Shown: positions 1 to 7,334, counted from the first letter of the stretch. The stretch is DNA of 9,889 nucleotides from a bacterium (GCA_027296045.1 JAPUJS010000452.1:1-9889), one strand, 5' to 3'. Numbers and translations: made by a program. The notes: generated by a model from the sequence alone, not told the origin.

Positions 1-492
1 GCCGACGCCCATCGAGAAAAGCTCTAGTAACTCCCTGCCGTAGTTCTCATTGGGCTCACCCTTACGGTTTTCATTATTGTCAAGCCAGAAAATCATGGCG
101 GGGTCTTTGGATAGCTCAAGCAGAATCTCTCGCATATTTGAAAGACCCACGCGCCGGAAGGTATCGATCTGGCGGGCAGAAGCAAGGGCATGCTGATTTT
201 TGCTAACGCCAGTGGCGAACACGTGATGCCAGAAAAGGGTCATTTTTTCTTCGAGAGGACGCTTGCTGTTGATCATGCGATACATCCACTGCTCGGCGTA
301 CCCTGCTTCGAAGCTGCCAAAATAACGTTGAAAAATATCCTCATCAATAGGATCGCAACGTTCCGGCTCCACCAGGTCTTCCACGACATTTTCGTAGCCC
401 TTTTTGACGTAATCCTCCAGCTCCGTTCTCCTGGCTCCAAACCCGGCTCGACGCATCAGGTGGGCCATTAATGCAATATCTTTGTCCGGCAT
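1..492 (-). CDS. DUF1800 family protein (partial, 3' end outside window)
   Basis: The minus-strand frame is open from an ATG at 492-490 to the window edge, giving the first 164 codons. The start is supported by a strong ribosome binding site, AAGGAGGA (minus strand), 4 nt upstream. The protein begins MPDKDIALMAHLMRRAGFG. It carries DUF1800 hallmarks: an LMRRAGFGA N-terminus, TLFWHHVFATG near residue 81, IFWLDNNENRKGEPNENYG near residue 140, and GRELLELFSMGVG at the edge. Family members usually run to about 450-600 residues, so roughly the N-terminal third is visible. The biochemical role of DUF1800 is unknown. In many bacteria such genes sit next to a DUF1501 gene and encode exported proteins, but no signal peptide is seen here. 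It is divergent from the 807-8479 gene series and was presumably transcribed separately. The family call is secure; function is open. Confidence 0.9.
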   Translation of the reverse strand, partial: MPDKDIALMAHLMRRAGFGARRTELEDYVKKGYENVVEDLVEPERCDPIDEDIFQRYFGSFEAGYAEQWMYRMINSKRPLEEKMTLFWHHVFATGVSKNQHALASARQIDTFRRVGLSNMREILLELSKDPAMIFWLDNNENRKGEPNENYGRELLELFSMGVG

Positions 493-806
493 TTTGTCCT
501 CCTTTGCTGAAATACCCGCTGGTTGTGATTCTCAGTTCCGGTTCCTGAAATGGAAATTACGTTATATCCTCCTGTTTTCGCATAATTTAAGTTCGAAATG
601 TGCTTTATACAGGTCTATTCTTCAATATAACACGCTTTAATTTTCATGCTATAGTATATCTTCATCCTGGACAAGAGGCAACTCGATATTGTCGGGACCT
701 GGAAGTGGTGTTCACCAAAGAATTAGAATTGACAACCTCTGACCGTATTACCTATTTTGATCCCAACCTCACTGTTTCAGAATCGCATGTTTCAAAGGGA
801 GATGCC
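493..806. other. Divergent intergenic region
   Basis: This 314-base AT-rich spacer separates the leftward DUF1800 gene from the rightward exported-protein gene. It holds the DUF1800 ribosome binding site at 497-504, the promoter candidate at 729-758 and the plus-strand ribosome binding site AAGGGAG at 795-801. A weaker minus-strand -10-like TATAAC lies near 559-564 with no convincing -35. An open frame runs through the spacer from 600 into the next gene, but its upstream part has no ribosome binding site and unstructured composition, so it is not treated as coding. Confidence 0.6.
729..758 (+). promoter_or_regulatory. Sigma-70-like promoter candidate
   Basis: A perfect -35 hexamer TTGACA (729-734) is followed after 18 nt by TATTTT (753-758), which matches four of six -10 consensus positions. 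It would start transcription near 765, about 40 nt before the ATG at 807, and could drive the whole plus-strand series. Sequence match only. Confidence 0.45.
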
Positions 807-1742
807 ATGGTGTGGCTTGTGACGACACTCATCCTCTGGTTCTGGATGTCTATTTCGCCGTCTGCAGAGGTCCGGAAAGAATGGTGGTCCAAGGAGGCTC
901 CGTCTGTGACCGAGGCCTTTGCCAGGTATGCGCCCCGGCGGATCGGTATCTTGCTGGTGGCCTTTGATCGGACACCCAAACCGGGAATGCGTTACTGGAA
1001 GGACTCCGAGAACAGGGGACCGAGGCCCAAACGGATGCCCGATCGGTACGAGTTACGTCTCTACGATGTTTTGCGCCAGGCACTTCAGGGGCAAGGCTAC
1101 GAGGTTCAGTGCCTTAACACGCGACCCTGGCGCGGATTGCGGCTGAGGGAGGTGGTGGCACAAGCCCAGGATGTCGATGCGGTTTACACGGTGCATTACA
1201 CCGTATCGTACACGCATAAGGTCTGGGACCGGATGGATTATACCTGGTGGACGCCTTTTAAGGCCATGCGTTTAAAGGTCCGGTGTGCGGTGTTCGATGT
1301 CTCGAGTGGGGATCTCATTTACGGCCTGGAGGGCGAGACGTTGAGCACTGAGGCGCTCTACGCTGAACTGGGGGACATCATGGCGGAAGAACCCCTCTAT
1401 CCGAAAGGATATGACGAGCACGGGAAATACAACACGTATCAGATTGCGATCTATCAAACTTCGGTACGGGATCCAAAAGAAGGGGAACGCTCCATTCCAA
1501 TGATTCGAACTGGAAAGGGGGCACTTGATATTTCTCTTGTGAAGAATCCAGTGGACGGGGGGCAGATTTATGATCCGATGACGCTGCGAGAGGTCCAGAA
1601 GGATGCTGAAAACAGGAGCGTTCTGAACCGGCTACTGAACCATGTCGCGTATCGGCCGCAGACGGAAGAGATCGCCTATTTCGAACGTCTCACCATTGGA
1701 CAATGTGGGGAGATGCTGGGCAAACAGATCCCAAAACCTTGA
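807..1742 (+). CDS. Hypothetical exported protein
   Basis: This is a 311-residue protein of unknown function. The start at 807 is chosen because AAGGGAG lies 5 nt upstream and the N-terminus MVWLVTTLILWFWMSISPSA then reads as a hydrophobic signal or anchor segment, with possible cleavage after PSA. A longer in-frame reading back to 600 would bury this segment. The segment has no positive N-region and no lipobox cysteine. The mature part begins with an alternating hydrophobic strand (RRIGILLVAFDRT). A Tyr/Arg-rich helix and strand region follows (RYELRLYDVLRQALQGQGYEV), then YTVHYTVSYTH, consistent with a mixed alpha/beta periplasmic domain. The TGA stop lies 8 nt before the start of the FGE-like gene, so the two are probably co-transcribed and both exported. 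I recognise no family. Confidence 0.75.
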   Translation: MVWLVTTLILWFWMSISPSAEVRKEWWSKEAPSVTEAFARYAPRRIGILLVAFDRTPKPGMRYWKDSENRGPRPKRMPDRYELRLYDVLRQALQGQGYEVQCLNTRPWRGLRLREVVAQAQDVDAVYTVHYTVSYTHKVWDRMDYTWWTPFKAMRLKVRCAVFDVSSGDLIYGLEGETLSTEALYAELGDIMAEEPLYPKGYDEHGKYNTYQIAIYQTSVRDPKEGERSIPMIRTGKGALDISLVKNPVDGGQIYDPMTLREVQKDAENRSVLNRLLNHVAYRPQTEEIAYFERLTIGQCGEMLGKQIPKP

Positions 1743-1750
1743 GAGGATTT

Positions 1751-3097
1751 ATGCTGGGTGTGATGACACTTCTTTTGCTGGGGATGGCGGGGGCGGAAGA
1801 GACGGGGAAGGATCTGGTGCTGATCCGGGCTGGAGAAACCCGGGCCTGGTTCTATATGGATGCAGCCGAGGTGACCGTGGCGGCCTTCAGAGCGTTCGAT
1901 CCAGACTTTGCGCCTGAGTATTTTAAAGACAGCAATATGCCGGCAACGGGGATTTCTTTTATTCAGGCTCAGGCCTATTGCAGGGCCGCAAACAAGCGGT
2001 TACCGACCTCGAAGGAGTGGCAGCTGGCCTGTCAGGGTCCTGGGAGGCTACAATATCCCTATGGGAATCTCTATGATCCCACAAAGGCCCGGGTGGGTCG
2101 CAAGGCCTGGACTGACGGTCCCAAAGCTGTCCGGTCTTATACACCCAACGAATTTGGACTTTACGATCTGACGGGGAATGTGTGGGAGTGGGTAGACAAC
2201 GGAGAGGCGACAGGCGAGAAGCGCTATATCCACGGGGGGGCCTGGACCGATGGTCCCAGGCGGACCCGGTGCGGCGTGCGCCTGAAGAAATCTCCCGAAA
2301 TTGCAGCGATCAATTACGGGTTCCGATGTGCCCGGTCCTTAACAGAAGCCGACCGGGTGCGGCTTGCGGAACGGGAAGCTGAGGCGATGCGGAAAGCGCA
2401 GGCGGCCGGGTCGGCCGAGCGCGCTCGGCGTGCGGCGAGAGTGGCTGCAGAGGAGGCTGAGATCGCCGCACGGGCCCGGCAGGCGCTGGAGGCGGAGGCC
2501 GCTGCTAAACGTGCGAAGGCGGCAGAAGCAGCTCGGAAGGCCGAAGCCTTTTCCCGGAAGACTGCCGGAATGGTGCCGGTAGGTCTTCGGGAAGCGTTTT
2601 ATGTGGATCGACACGAGGTGACCGTGGCCGATTTTCAGGCATTTGACCCTTCCTATCGGCCGGGTGAATTTGCCAGAGGGCGCCGGATGCCTGCCACAGA
2701 CATTTCCTTCGAACAGGCAGTGGCCTACTGTCGGTCGCTTGGCAAACGCCTGCCTACTCCCGAGGAATGGAAGACCGCGTGTCGGGGAGAAAAATCTGGC
2801 GAGTATTCTTATGGTTCCCGATATGATGCCTCTCAGGGGCGGACGGGCAGAGCCTGGTATGCGGGCGCCGATACCGTTGGCACGGGAACCTCCAATGATC
2901 TGGGCGTTAGCAATATGGTGGGCAATGTCTGGGAGTGGGTGGACGGCTGGTATGACAGTGCAAAGACACTGCGGCTTCTACATGGGGGGAGTTGGGCAGA
3001 TGGAAAGGAGACGGCCAGGTGTGCAGGGGAAACGTGGGCCAAACCCGGCACAAGACGTATCGATGCTGGATTTCGGTGTGTGGTGGACAGGGAGTGA
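1751..3097 (+). CDS. Exported protein with two tandem FGE-like (SUMF1/formylglycine-generating) domains
   Basis: This 448-residue protein starts at ATG 1751, with GAGAGGA just upstream. Its signal peptide is MLGVMTLLLLGMAGA, cleaved before EE. Two homologous FGE-sulfatase-type domains follow, at about residues 20-196 and 274-446. Both show EVTVAxFxAFDP, MPATxISFxQAxAYCR, KRLPTxxEWxxAC, a TGNVWEWVD or VGNVWEWVD motif, HGGxW and a terminal GFRC. Between them, about residues 201-270, is an Ala/Glu/Arg-rich stretch that should form a long helix or coiled coil. True FGEs use a pair of cysteines five residues apart after the GGS motif. Here each domain has only one there (C174 and C424), so copper-dependent Cys-to-formylglycine activity is doubtful. 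A binding or structural role is as likely. The gene sits 8 nt after the hypothetical exported protein. An FGE-like gene near a CxPxR sulfatase is suggestive, but it does not prove that this protein matures it. Confidence 0.85.
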   Translation: MLGVMTLLLLGMAGAEETGKDLVLIRAGETRAWFYMDAAEVTVAAFRAFDPDFAPEYFKDSNMPATGISFIQAQAYCRAANKRLPTSKEWQLACQGPGRLQYPYGNLYDPTKARVGRKAWTDGPKAVRSYTPNEFGLYDLTGNVWEWVDNGEATGEKRYIHGGAWTDGPRRTRCGVRLKKSPEIAAINYGFRCARSLTEADRVRLAEREAEAMRKAQAAGSAERARRAARVAAEEAEIAARARQALEAEAAAKRAKAAEAARKAEAFSRKTAGMVPVGLREAFYVDRHEVTVADFQAFDPSYRPGEFARGRRMPATDISFEQAVAYCRSLGKRLPTPEEWKTACRGEKSGEYSYGSRYDASQGRTGRAWYAGADTVGTGTSNDLGVSNMVGNVWEWVDGWYDSAKTLRLLHGGSWADGKETARCAGETWAKPGTRRIDAGFRCVVDRE

Positions 3098-3158
3098 GAG
3101 AAAGAATTTATTCGCAAGAAATCGTGTCTATCCTTAATTTTTAACGAAGGAGGTTCTG

Positions 3159-3638
3159 GTGGGCGAAAATAATCAAGTGGTTTATGTCTCCAATTCCACA
3201 ATCGAACGTGTGAAAGGACCCCTTCGGAGGGCATATCTGCCCCAGGTCGAAGGTCCGGTCCATTTTGGCGTGCATTCGGAAATTGCCGAGCACTATGGTG
3301 TGGATCTTGAGGTGCATGAGCCCCATGCGACCACCTTGGATTATATTATTGCCGCAACCGGTGGCTGACTGACGGGTACTTTTGGAGGCGCGCTGGAAGC
3401 GCGTGAGATTTCTGCCGGTGAAGGGGTGCTGTCGGCGACGGTTCGAGGTGAGGTGGAGAAAGAAAACAATGTGCTGGTGATTCGACGGATTCACGTGACG
3501 TATCATTTGAAGGCCGATGCAGATAAGCGGGAGGTGGTGGAACGGGTGCATGATATGCATGCGGATTATTGTCCTGCTTATCGGTCCATCTGTTCGAGTA
3601 TTGACATTACGACGGAACTGGAGTTAGAAGAAAGTTGA
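3159..3638 (+). CDS. OsmC-family peroxiredoxin-like protein, probable selenoprotein (TGA at codon 70)
   Basis: This is one continuous frame of 159 residues if the TGA at 3366-3368 is read through. It starts at GTG 3159, 5 nt after AAGGAGG (3147-3153). The TGA interrupts TTLDYIIAATGG-(TGA)-LTGTFGGALEARE, where OsmC/Ohr proteins have their peroxidatic cysteine on the central helix. The second conserved cysteine is present as C138 in CPAYRS, 68 residues later, close to the spacing in E. coli OsmC. Frame and family similarity continue unbroken to ITTELELEES and the final TGA. OsmC-family enzymes reduce organic or inorganic hydroperoxides in the cytoplasm through these two residues. Selenocysteine at position 70 is therefore chemically sensible, and OsmC-like selenoproteins have, as I recall, been reported in marine metagenomes. 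A hairpin at 3388-3404 could be the SECIS element. The alternative is a Cys-to-stop nonsense mutation. The stop overlaps the TTG start of the next gene. Confidence 0.8.
3388..3404 (+). promoter_or_regulatory. Candidate bacterial SECIS hairpin
   Basis: A 7-bp stem, GCGCGCT (3388-3394) with AGCGCGT (3398-3404), closes a GGA loop. All pairs are Watson-Crick except a terminal G-U. It begins 19 nt after the in-frame TGA, and the loop guanines lie 27-28 nt after it. Bacterial SECIS elements bind SelB through a guanine in the first two loop positions and lie within the coding region shortly after the UGA, roughly 16-37 nt to that guanine. The fit is good, but a GC-rich coding stretch could form such a stem by chance. 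Confidence 0.6.
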
Positions 3639-4649
3639 GCGATCCCCAGCGACAGTATCAGATGGATCCGGTCGATCGGCCGGCCGAAGCAGAACGGATT
3701 CGGAAACGCACGGTGCTGATCGCATTCCTTACGCTTGCCGTCGTGTGTTTGATGTCCACGTTTGTGGAACTGAAGCCCCGGTCCGGTCGGCTGGCACCGC
3801 TGCCCCCGGGCAGCGGTGCTGGTCCTGGGATTGAGCATACTCTATTTGATTCTCTGGCTCCATGGCATTGGATTCCAACTGCATTATGCGCTGTTCTGGG
3901 TGACGTTGTTTCTGATGGGCATTCTTGCGGCGATGAAGTTTCTGGCCGCCAGTGGATTTGCTTATATTTATCCTTTCTGGGGAAAGTCGGCGGAACAGGT
4001 GACCATTCATGTTCTGGGCACGCAAGGCATGGCCGAATCGACGATTGTGGGATTGAAGATGGTGAATTTTCGGACCATTGCCGGGTGGCGGATCCCGCAT
4101 ACCTTGCCCCATATCGAAAAGATTCGGGGGACCGGTCGAGGGATGGTCCCTTTGGTTTTTTGGAGCCTGGCGGTCGGACTGACCGTGTCGGGTCTGTACA
4201 CGATCTGGTTGTGTTACCAGGAAGGGGGCGTGAATCTCGACAATTGGAACATGCGGGGGGCCCCTTTGCGGGAATATAACCGGATGGCCAGTCTGATTGG
4301 CAATACGGATCGTTCCGTGCTGGATCCGGGGAAAACGACGGTGTGGTTGCTGGGCAGTGGGGTGGCCATTCTCTTTGGGGTGTTACAAGCGCGTTTTTCC
4401 TGGTGGTCGGCACATCCGTTGGGCTTGATGCTGTTGTCACGCTGGCATATGCAGGTGTATATGATGAATGTGTTGGTGGTGTGGGCGGCCAAATCACTGA
4501 TCCTGCGCTTTGGAGGGATTTTGCTCTACCGGAAGGTCAAACCTGCGGCCTATGGGTTGATTGTGGGATATGTGTTCGCTGTGGGAGTTGCGTTTCTGGT
4601 AGATCTGATCTGGTTTACCGAACGGGGGCACATGTTGCATACCTGGTAA
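3635..4649 (+). pseudogene. DUF6785/DUF6784-type membrane protein, internally deleted and frameshifted
   Basis: The 5' part starts at TTG 3635, overlapping the OsmC stop as TTGA. It reads MSDPQRQYQMDP, then a charged stretch and one membrane segment (TVLIAFLTLAVVCLMSTFVE), and loses sense after about 3770. The 3' part is in another frame, from about 3774 to the TAA at 4649. It encodes about 280 residues with several membrane helices, including LVLGLSILYLILWLHG, and ends in motifs typical of the C-terminal DUF6784 half: HPLGL, WAAKSLILRFGGILLYRK and YGLIVGYVF. Intact relatives, as I recall them, have about 600-700 residues with a dozen or more helices, so some 300 or more residues are missing between the parts. 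The junction coincides with the palindrome at 3794-3819. A GTG at 3816 could start the 3' part, but no ribosome binding site precedes it. An assembly collapse would look the same. The cellular role of the family is unknown; a polytopic inner-membrane location is clear. Confidence 0.7.
3794..3819. repeat. Perfect 12-bp palindrome at the deletion junction
   Basis: GCACCGCTGCCC (3794-3805) and its exact reverse complement GGGCAGCGGTGC (3808-3819) are separated by two bases. It lies where the membrane-protein gene changes frame and loses its middle. The right arm fits the downstream coding frame (RAAVLVLG). The left arm fits neither frame convincingly. It could be a deletion scar, a snap-back duplication or an amplification artefact. 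Confidence 0.8.
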
Positions 4650-4683
4650 AAGTGAATAGCTGGCTTTGGGGATAGGAGCGGAT

Positions 4684-6150
4684 ATGGCAGATCAACCGAA
4701 TATTGTGTTTATTTTGACGGATCAGCACCGGCTGTCAGGGGTGGGCGCGTATGGAGAAACCCCCTGTCAAACGCCCCATATTGATCGTTTGGCCGCCGAA
4801 GGTGTGCTCTTTGAAAATGCCTACACCGTCTATCCGGTTTGTAGTCCTGCACGGGGGACGATTCAGACGGGTGTGTACCCCCACACGCACGGGGTCACGT
4901 CGAATATTCACGAGGTTGGGTGCAGTGTTCACGAGCTGGAGGACCGGCCTTCGCTTTTGCCCAGAAGGCTGCAGGCGGCCGGATATGGGGCCGGATATAC
5001 CGGGAAGTGGCACTTAGGAACCGGCAAGGACAGTACTTTTCAGGGATCGAACCGACCTGCCACCCCTTCCAGCATCGGCTATGAGGGACACGATTATATC
5101 GGCCATGGCGGAGCGGGAACGGGGTATGATGATTATCGGGCCTGGGTGAGGGAGAAGGGGTATACGCCCGGTGTGAAGCCCTGGTCGGAAAAGACCACGA
5201 TGATCCGAAACGGGGTTGGGGTTCTGGATGTGCCAACAGACGCAACGGTGCCGGCTTATCTGGTGGATCACTGTATTGAGATGGTGGCGTCGTTCCAGGC
5301 CCGAAACCTGCCGTTCTTTATCAGTCTGAATTTTTGGGGGCCGCACGGACCTTACCATGCCACCGAGGAGTTTGTGGACATGTATCGGGATGTAGAGATT
5401 CCACCCTGGCCCAATTACGATTGGCCTTCCAGAGATATTCCCGGACCGCATCACCTCAAGATTCATTGGAACAAAGAGCATTTGACCTGGGATGACTGGG
5501 CAATGGCGGTTCGGTATTATTATGCCCGGGTGTCGATGATTGATAGCCAGATCGGCCGGTTTTATGATTCTTTAAAAGAAACGGGAACCCTGGACAATAC
5601 GGTGATCATCTTTACGGCAGACCACGGTGAGACGCTGGGCAGCCACGGTGGATTGCTGGATAAGGGATGGCACCATTTTGAGGAGACCCACCATGTGCCG
5701 ATGATCATCCGTTTTCTGGACGGTAGTCAGGCCGGAACACGACTGCCGGAGTTCGCTTCTCTGGCAGATATTTATCCCACTGTTTTGGATCTGGCGGGTG
5801 GGGAATACGATCCGCAAGCCATTCACGGGACATCGCTTCTGCCATTGATTCGGGGAGAAGCAGAAAATTGGCGCGATACGGTGGTGACGGAGTTTCTTGG
5901 TCTGGGAAATATTGCGACGTCGATGAAGATGATTCGAGAGGGAAATCTGAAATACGGGTGCAATTTGACCAGTCAGGATGAGCTGTATGATCTGGAAGCA
6001 GACCCCCACGAGATGAACAATGTGATTGACGATCCTGCTTACCGGGAAGATGTGTCGCGGTTGAAAGATCGGCTCAAAGAGTGGATGGTCGAAACCCAGG
6101 ATCCGGCATTGCGCATGTATCGTTGGCGTGAACGAGAGGCGATTGGTTGA
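4684..6150 (+). CDS. Type I sulfatase (arylsulfatase/choline-sulfatase-like)
   Basis: This 488-residue enzyme should hydrolyse a sulfate ester to an alcohol and sulfate. Start ATG 4684 is chosen over the in-frame TTG at 4666 because AGGAG (4674-4678) lies 5 nt upstream. The N-terminus NIVFILTDQHR supplies metal-ligand D13. The signature CSPAR puts the formylglycine precursor at C53, so the Cys must be matured by an FGE or an anaerobic maturase. Other active-site motifs are GKWHLG (K108, H110), WGPHGPYH (H221) and FTADHGE (metal ligands D313 and H314), all intact. Length is normal for the family. There is no signal peptide, so it should act in the cytoplasm on an imported substrate. It follows the membrane-protein remnant by 34 nt, and its TGA overlaps the next gene's TTG. 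The substrate cannot be assigned; neighbouring sugar-acid-type enzymes suggest a carbohydrate sulfate. Confidence 0.92.
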   Translation: MADQPNIVFILTDQHRLSGVGAYGETPCQTPHIDRLAAEGVLFENAYTVYPVCSPARGTIQTGVYPHTHGVTSNIHEVGCSVHELEDRPSLLPRRLQAAGYGAGYTGKWHLGTGKDSTFQGSNRPATPSSIGYEGHDYIGHGGAGTGYDDYRAWVREKGYTPGVKPWSEKTTMIRNGVGVLDVPTDATVPAYLVDHCIEMVASFQARNLPFFISLNFWGPHGPYHATEEFVDMYRDVEIPPWPNYDWPSRDIPGPHHLKIHWNKEHLTWDDWAMAVRYYYARVSMIDSQIGRFYDSLKETGTLDNTVIIFTADHGETLGSHGGLLDKGWHHFEETHHVPMIIRFLDGSQAGTRLPEFASLADIYPTVLDLAGGEYDPQAIHGTSLLPLIRGEAENWRDTVVTEFLGLGNIATSMKMIREGNLKYGCNLTSQDELYDLEADPHEMNNVIDDPAYREDVSRLKDRLKEWMVETQDPALRMYRWREREAIG

Positions 6151-7295
6151 CACACATGAAAATTACGGATCTGAAAATTTTGCGGATGGCCACGCCAAGG
6201 TCAACGGGCACGAATTGGCTGTTTGTGAAAATTGAAACCGACGGTGGAATTCATGGACTGGGCGAGGCCAGCCTGCAGTTTAAAGACGATGGGTTGATTG
6301 CTGAACTGGAGGCGTTTAAGCGGTTCTTGATTGGCGAAGATCCTGTTCGGATTGAGTATCTTTGGACCACTCTGTACCGGCGTGTGACATGGACAGGGGG
6401 ACCGGTGATTGTGAGTGCGATTAGCGCGATTGATCTGGCGCTTTGGGATATCAAAGGCAAGGCGCTGGGGGTACCGGTGTATGAACTGCTGGGTGGCAAG
6501 GTGCATGAAAAGATTCGGATGTATGCAAATGGGTGGGGAGCCGGGGGTGGCAATTCACTGGAAGGATTGGCGGAACGTGCGGCAGAGGTAGCGGCAGAGG
6601 GGTATACCTGTCTGAAATTTTATCCGTTTTCCGGTGAGCAAATAGTGACGCCCGAGCGGATTGATCGGGGAGTTGCGCAGGTGAAGGCCGTGCGGGAAGC
6701 GGTGGGGCCGCATGTTGAGATCGGGATTGATATTCGCGCCCGGCTGAATATCTGGAGTGCCCGTCGGGTAGCTCAAAAGCTGGAGCCGTTCGATATTGCC
6801 TGGATGGAAGAGCCGATTCTGTGGGATAACCCCGAAGCGATGGTAGAACTGGCGAGAACAGTGCAGGTGCCTATTTCTACAGGGGAGCAGTTATATACAC
6901 GGTGGGAATTCCGGGCGTTGTTAGAAAAAAATGCGGTGGGTATTATTCAGCCGGATATCTGTCATGCCGGGGGGATTTCGGAGTTGAAGAAGATTGCAGC
7001 CATGGCAGAGACGTATTATGTGACGGTTGCGCCTCACAACTCAAATGGACCGATTTCGACAATCGCCAGTTTGCATTTGGACATGTGTATTCAGAACAGC
7101 TTGATGCAAGAGATCTTTTTGAGTTCTATCGAACGGTATAACGAGGTGTTGACGCAACCGATCGAGGTGATCGATGGCTATTGCACACCTCCAGAAGGGC
7201 CGGGTTGGGGGGTTGATCTTCAGGAAGATGTTCTGGCGAAATATCCTCCGGTGCCGTTTACACCGATTGAGTCGGATCATTATAAAGCGTTTTGA
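6147..7295 (+). CDS. Enolase-superfamily (mandelate racemase/muconate lactonizing) protein, sugar-acid dehydratase-like
   Basis: This protein of about 380 residues is probably a cytoplasmic Mg-dependent enzyme that abstracts a proton alpha to a carboxylate, most likely dehydrating a sugar acid. TTG 6147 overlaps the sulfatase stop and has GAGAGG (6134-6139) at good spacing. ATG 6156 gives the family-like N-terminus MKITDLKI but sits 16 nt from that site. Numbered from 6156, the metal ligands are D192, E218 (MEEP) and E244 (STGEQ). The catalytic dyad is D267 (QPDICHAGG) and H294 (APHNSNGP). The spacings (26, 26, 23 and 27 residues) equal those of mandelate racemase D195/E221/E247/D270/H297. 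An N-terminal capping domain precedes the barrel. After D192 the motif is DIR, where galactonate dehydratases have D-x-H, so the general acid differs and galactonate dehydratase should not be assumed. Confidence 0.9.
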   Translation: MTHMKITDLKILRMATPRSTGTNWLFVKIETDGGIHGLGEASLQFKDDGLIAELEAFKRFLIGEDPVRIEYLWTTLYRRVTWTGGPVIVSAISAIDLALWDIKGKALGVPVYELLGGKVHEKIRMYANGWGAGGGNSLEGLAERAAEVAAEGYTCLKFYPFSGEQIVTPERIDRGVAQVKAVREAVGPHVEIGIDIRARLNIWSARRVAQKLEPFDIAWMEEPILWDNPEAMVELARTVQVPISTGEQLYTRWEFRALLEKNAVGIIQPDICHAGGISELKKIAAMAETYYVTVAPHNSNGPISTIASLHLDMCIQNSLMQEIFLSSIERYNEVLTQPIEVIDGYCTPPEGPGWGVDLQEDVLAKYPPVPFTPIESDHYKAF

Positions 7296-7334
7296 GGGCT
7301 ATGGGAGTTTGGGGGGCATTCAACACTGTTTTTC

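Noticed and set aside
190..471. Plus-strand 93-residue ORF inside the left edge
   Set aside because: It lies opposite the DUF1800 gene, whose frame shows clear family motifs, and has no ribosome binding site or recognisable sequence.
600..806. N-terminal extension of the exported-protein gene back to 600
   Set aside because: It has no ribosome binding site, it spans the best promoter candidate, and it would bury the hydrophobic signal segment that begins at the well-supported ATG 807.
2643..3137. 164-residue plus-strand ORF within the FGE-like gene
   Set aside because: It lies out of frame with the clear second FGE-like domain, has low-information composition and has no ribosome binding site.
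3159..3368. Genetic code change (TGA read as Trp or Gly) to explain the in-frame TGA
   Set aside because: TGA terminates at least five other genes in the window at sensible protein ends.
3426..3638. Separate 70-residue gene for the second half of OsmC
   Set aside because: It is in the same frame as 3159-3368, has no ribosome binding site, and would begin in the middle of the conserved OsmC fold.
3658..4497. Long minus-strand ORFs opposite the membrane-protein gene, including a 279-residue frame
   Set aside because: Pro/Ser/Arg-rich translations without motifs or ribosome binding sites; shadows of GC-biased coding on the plus strand.
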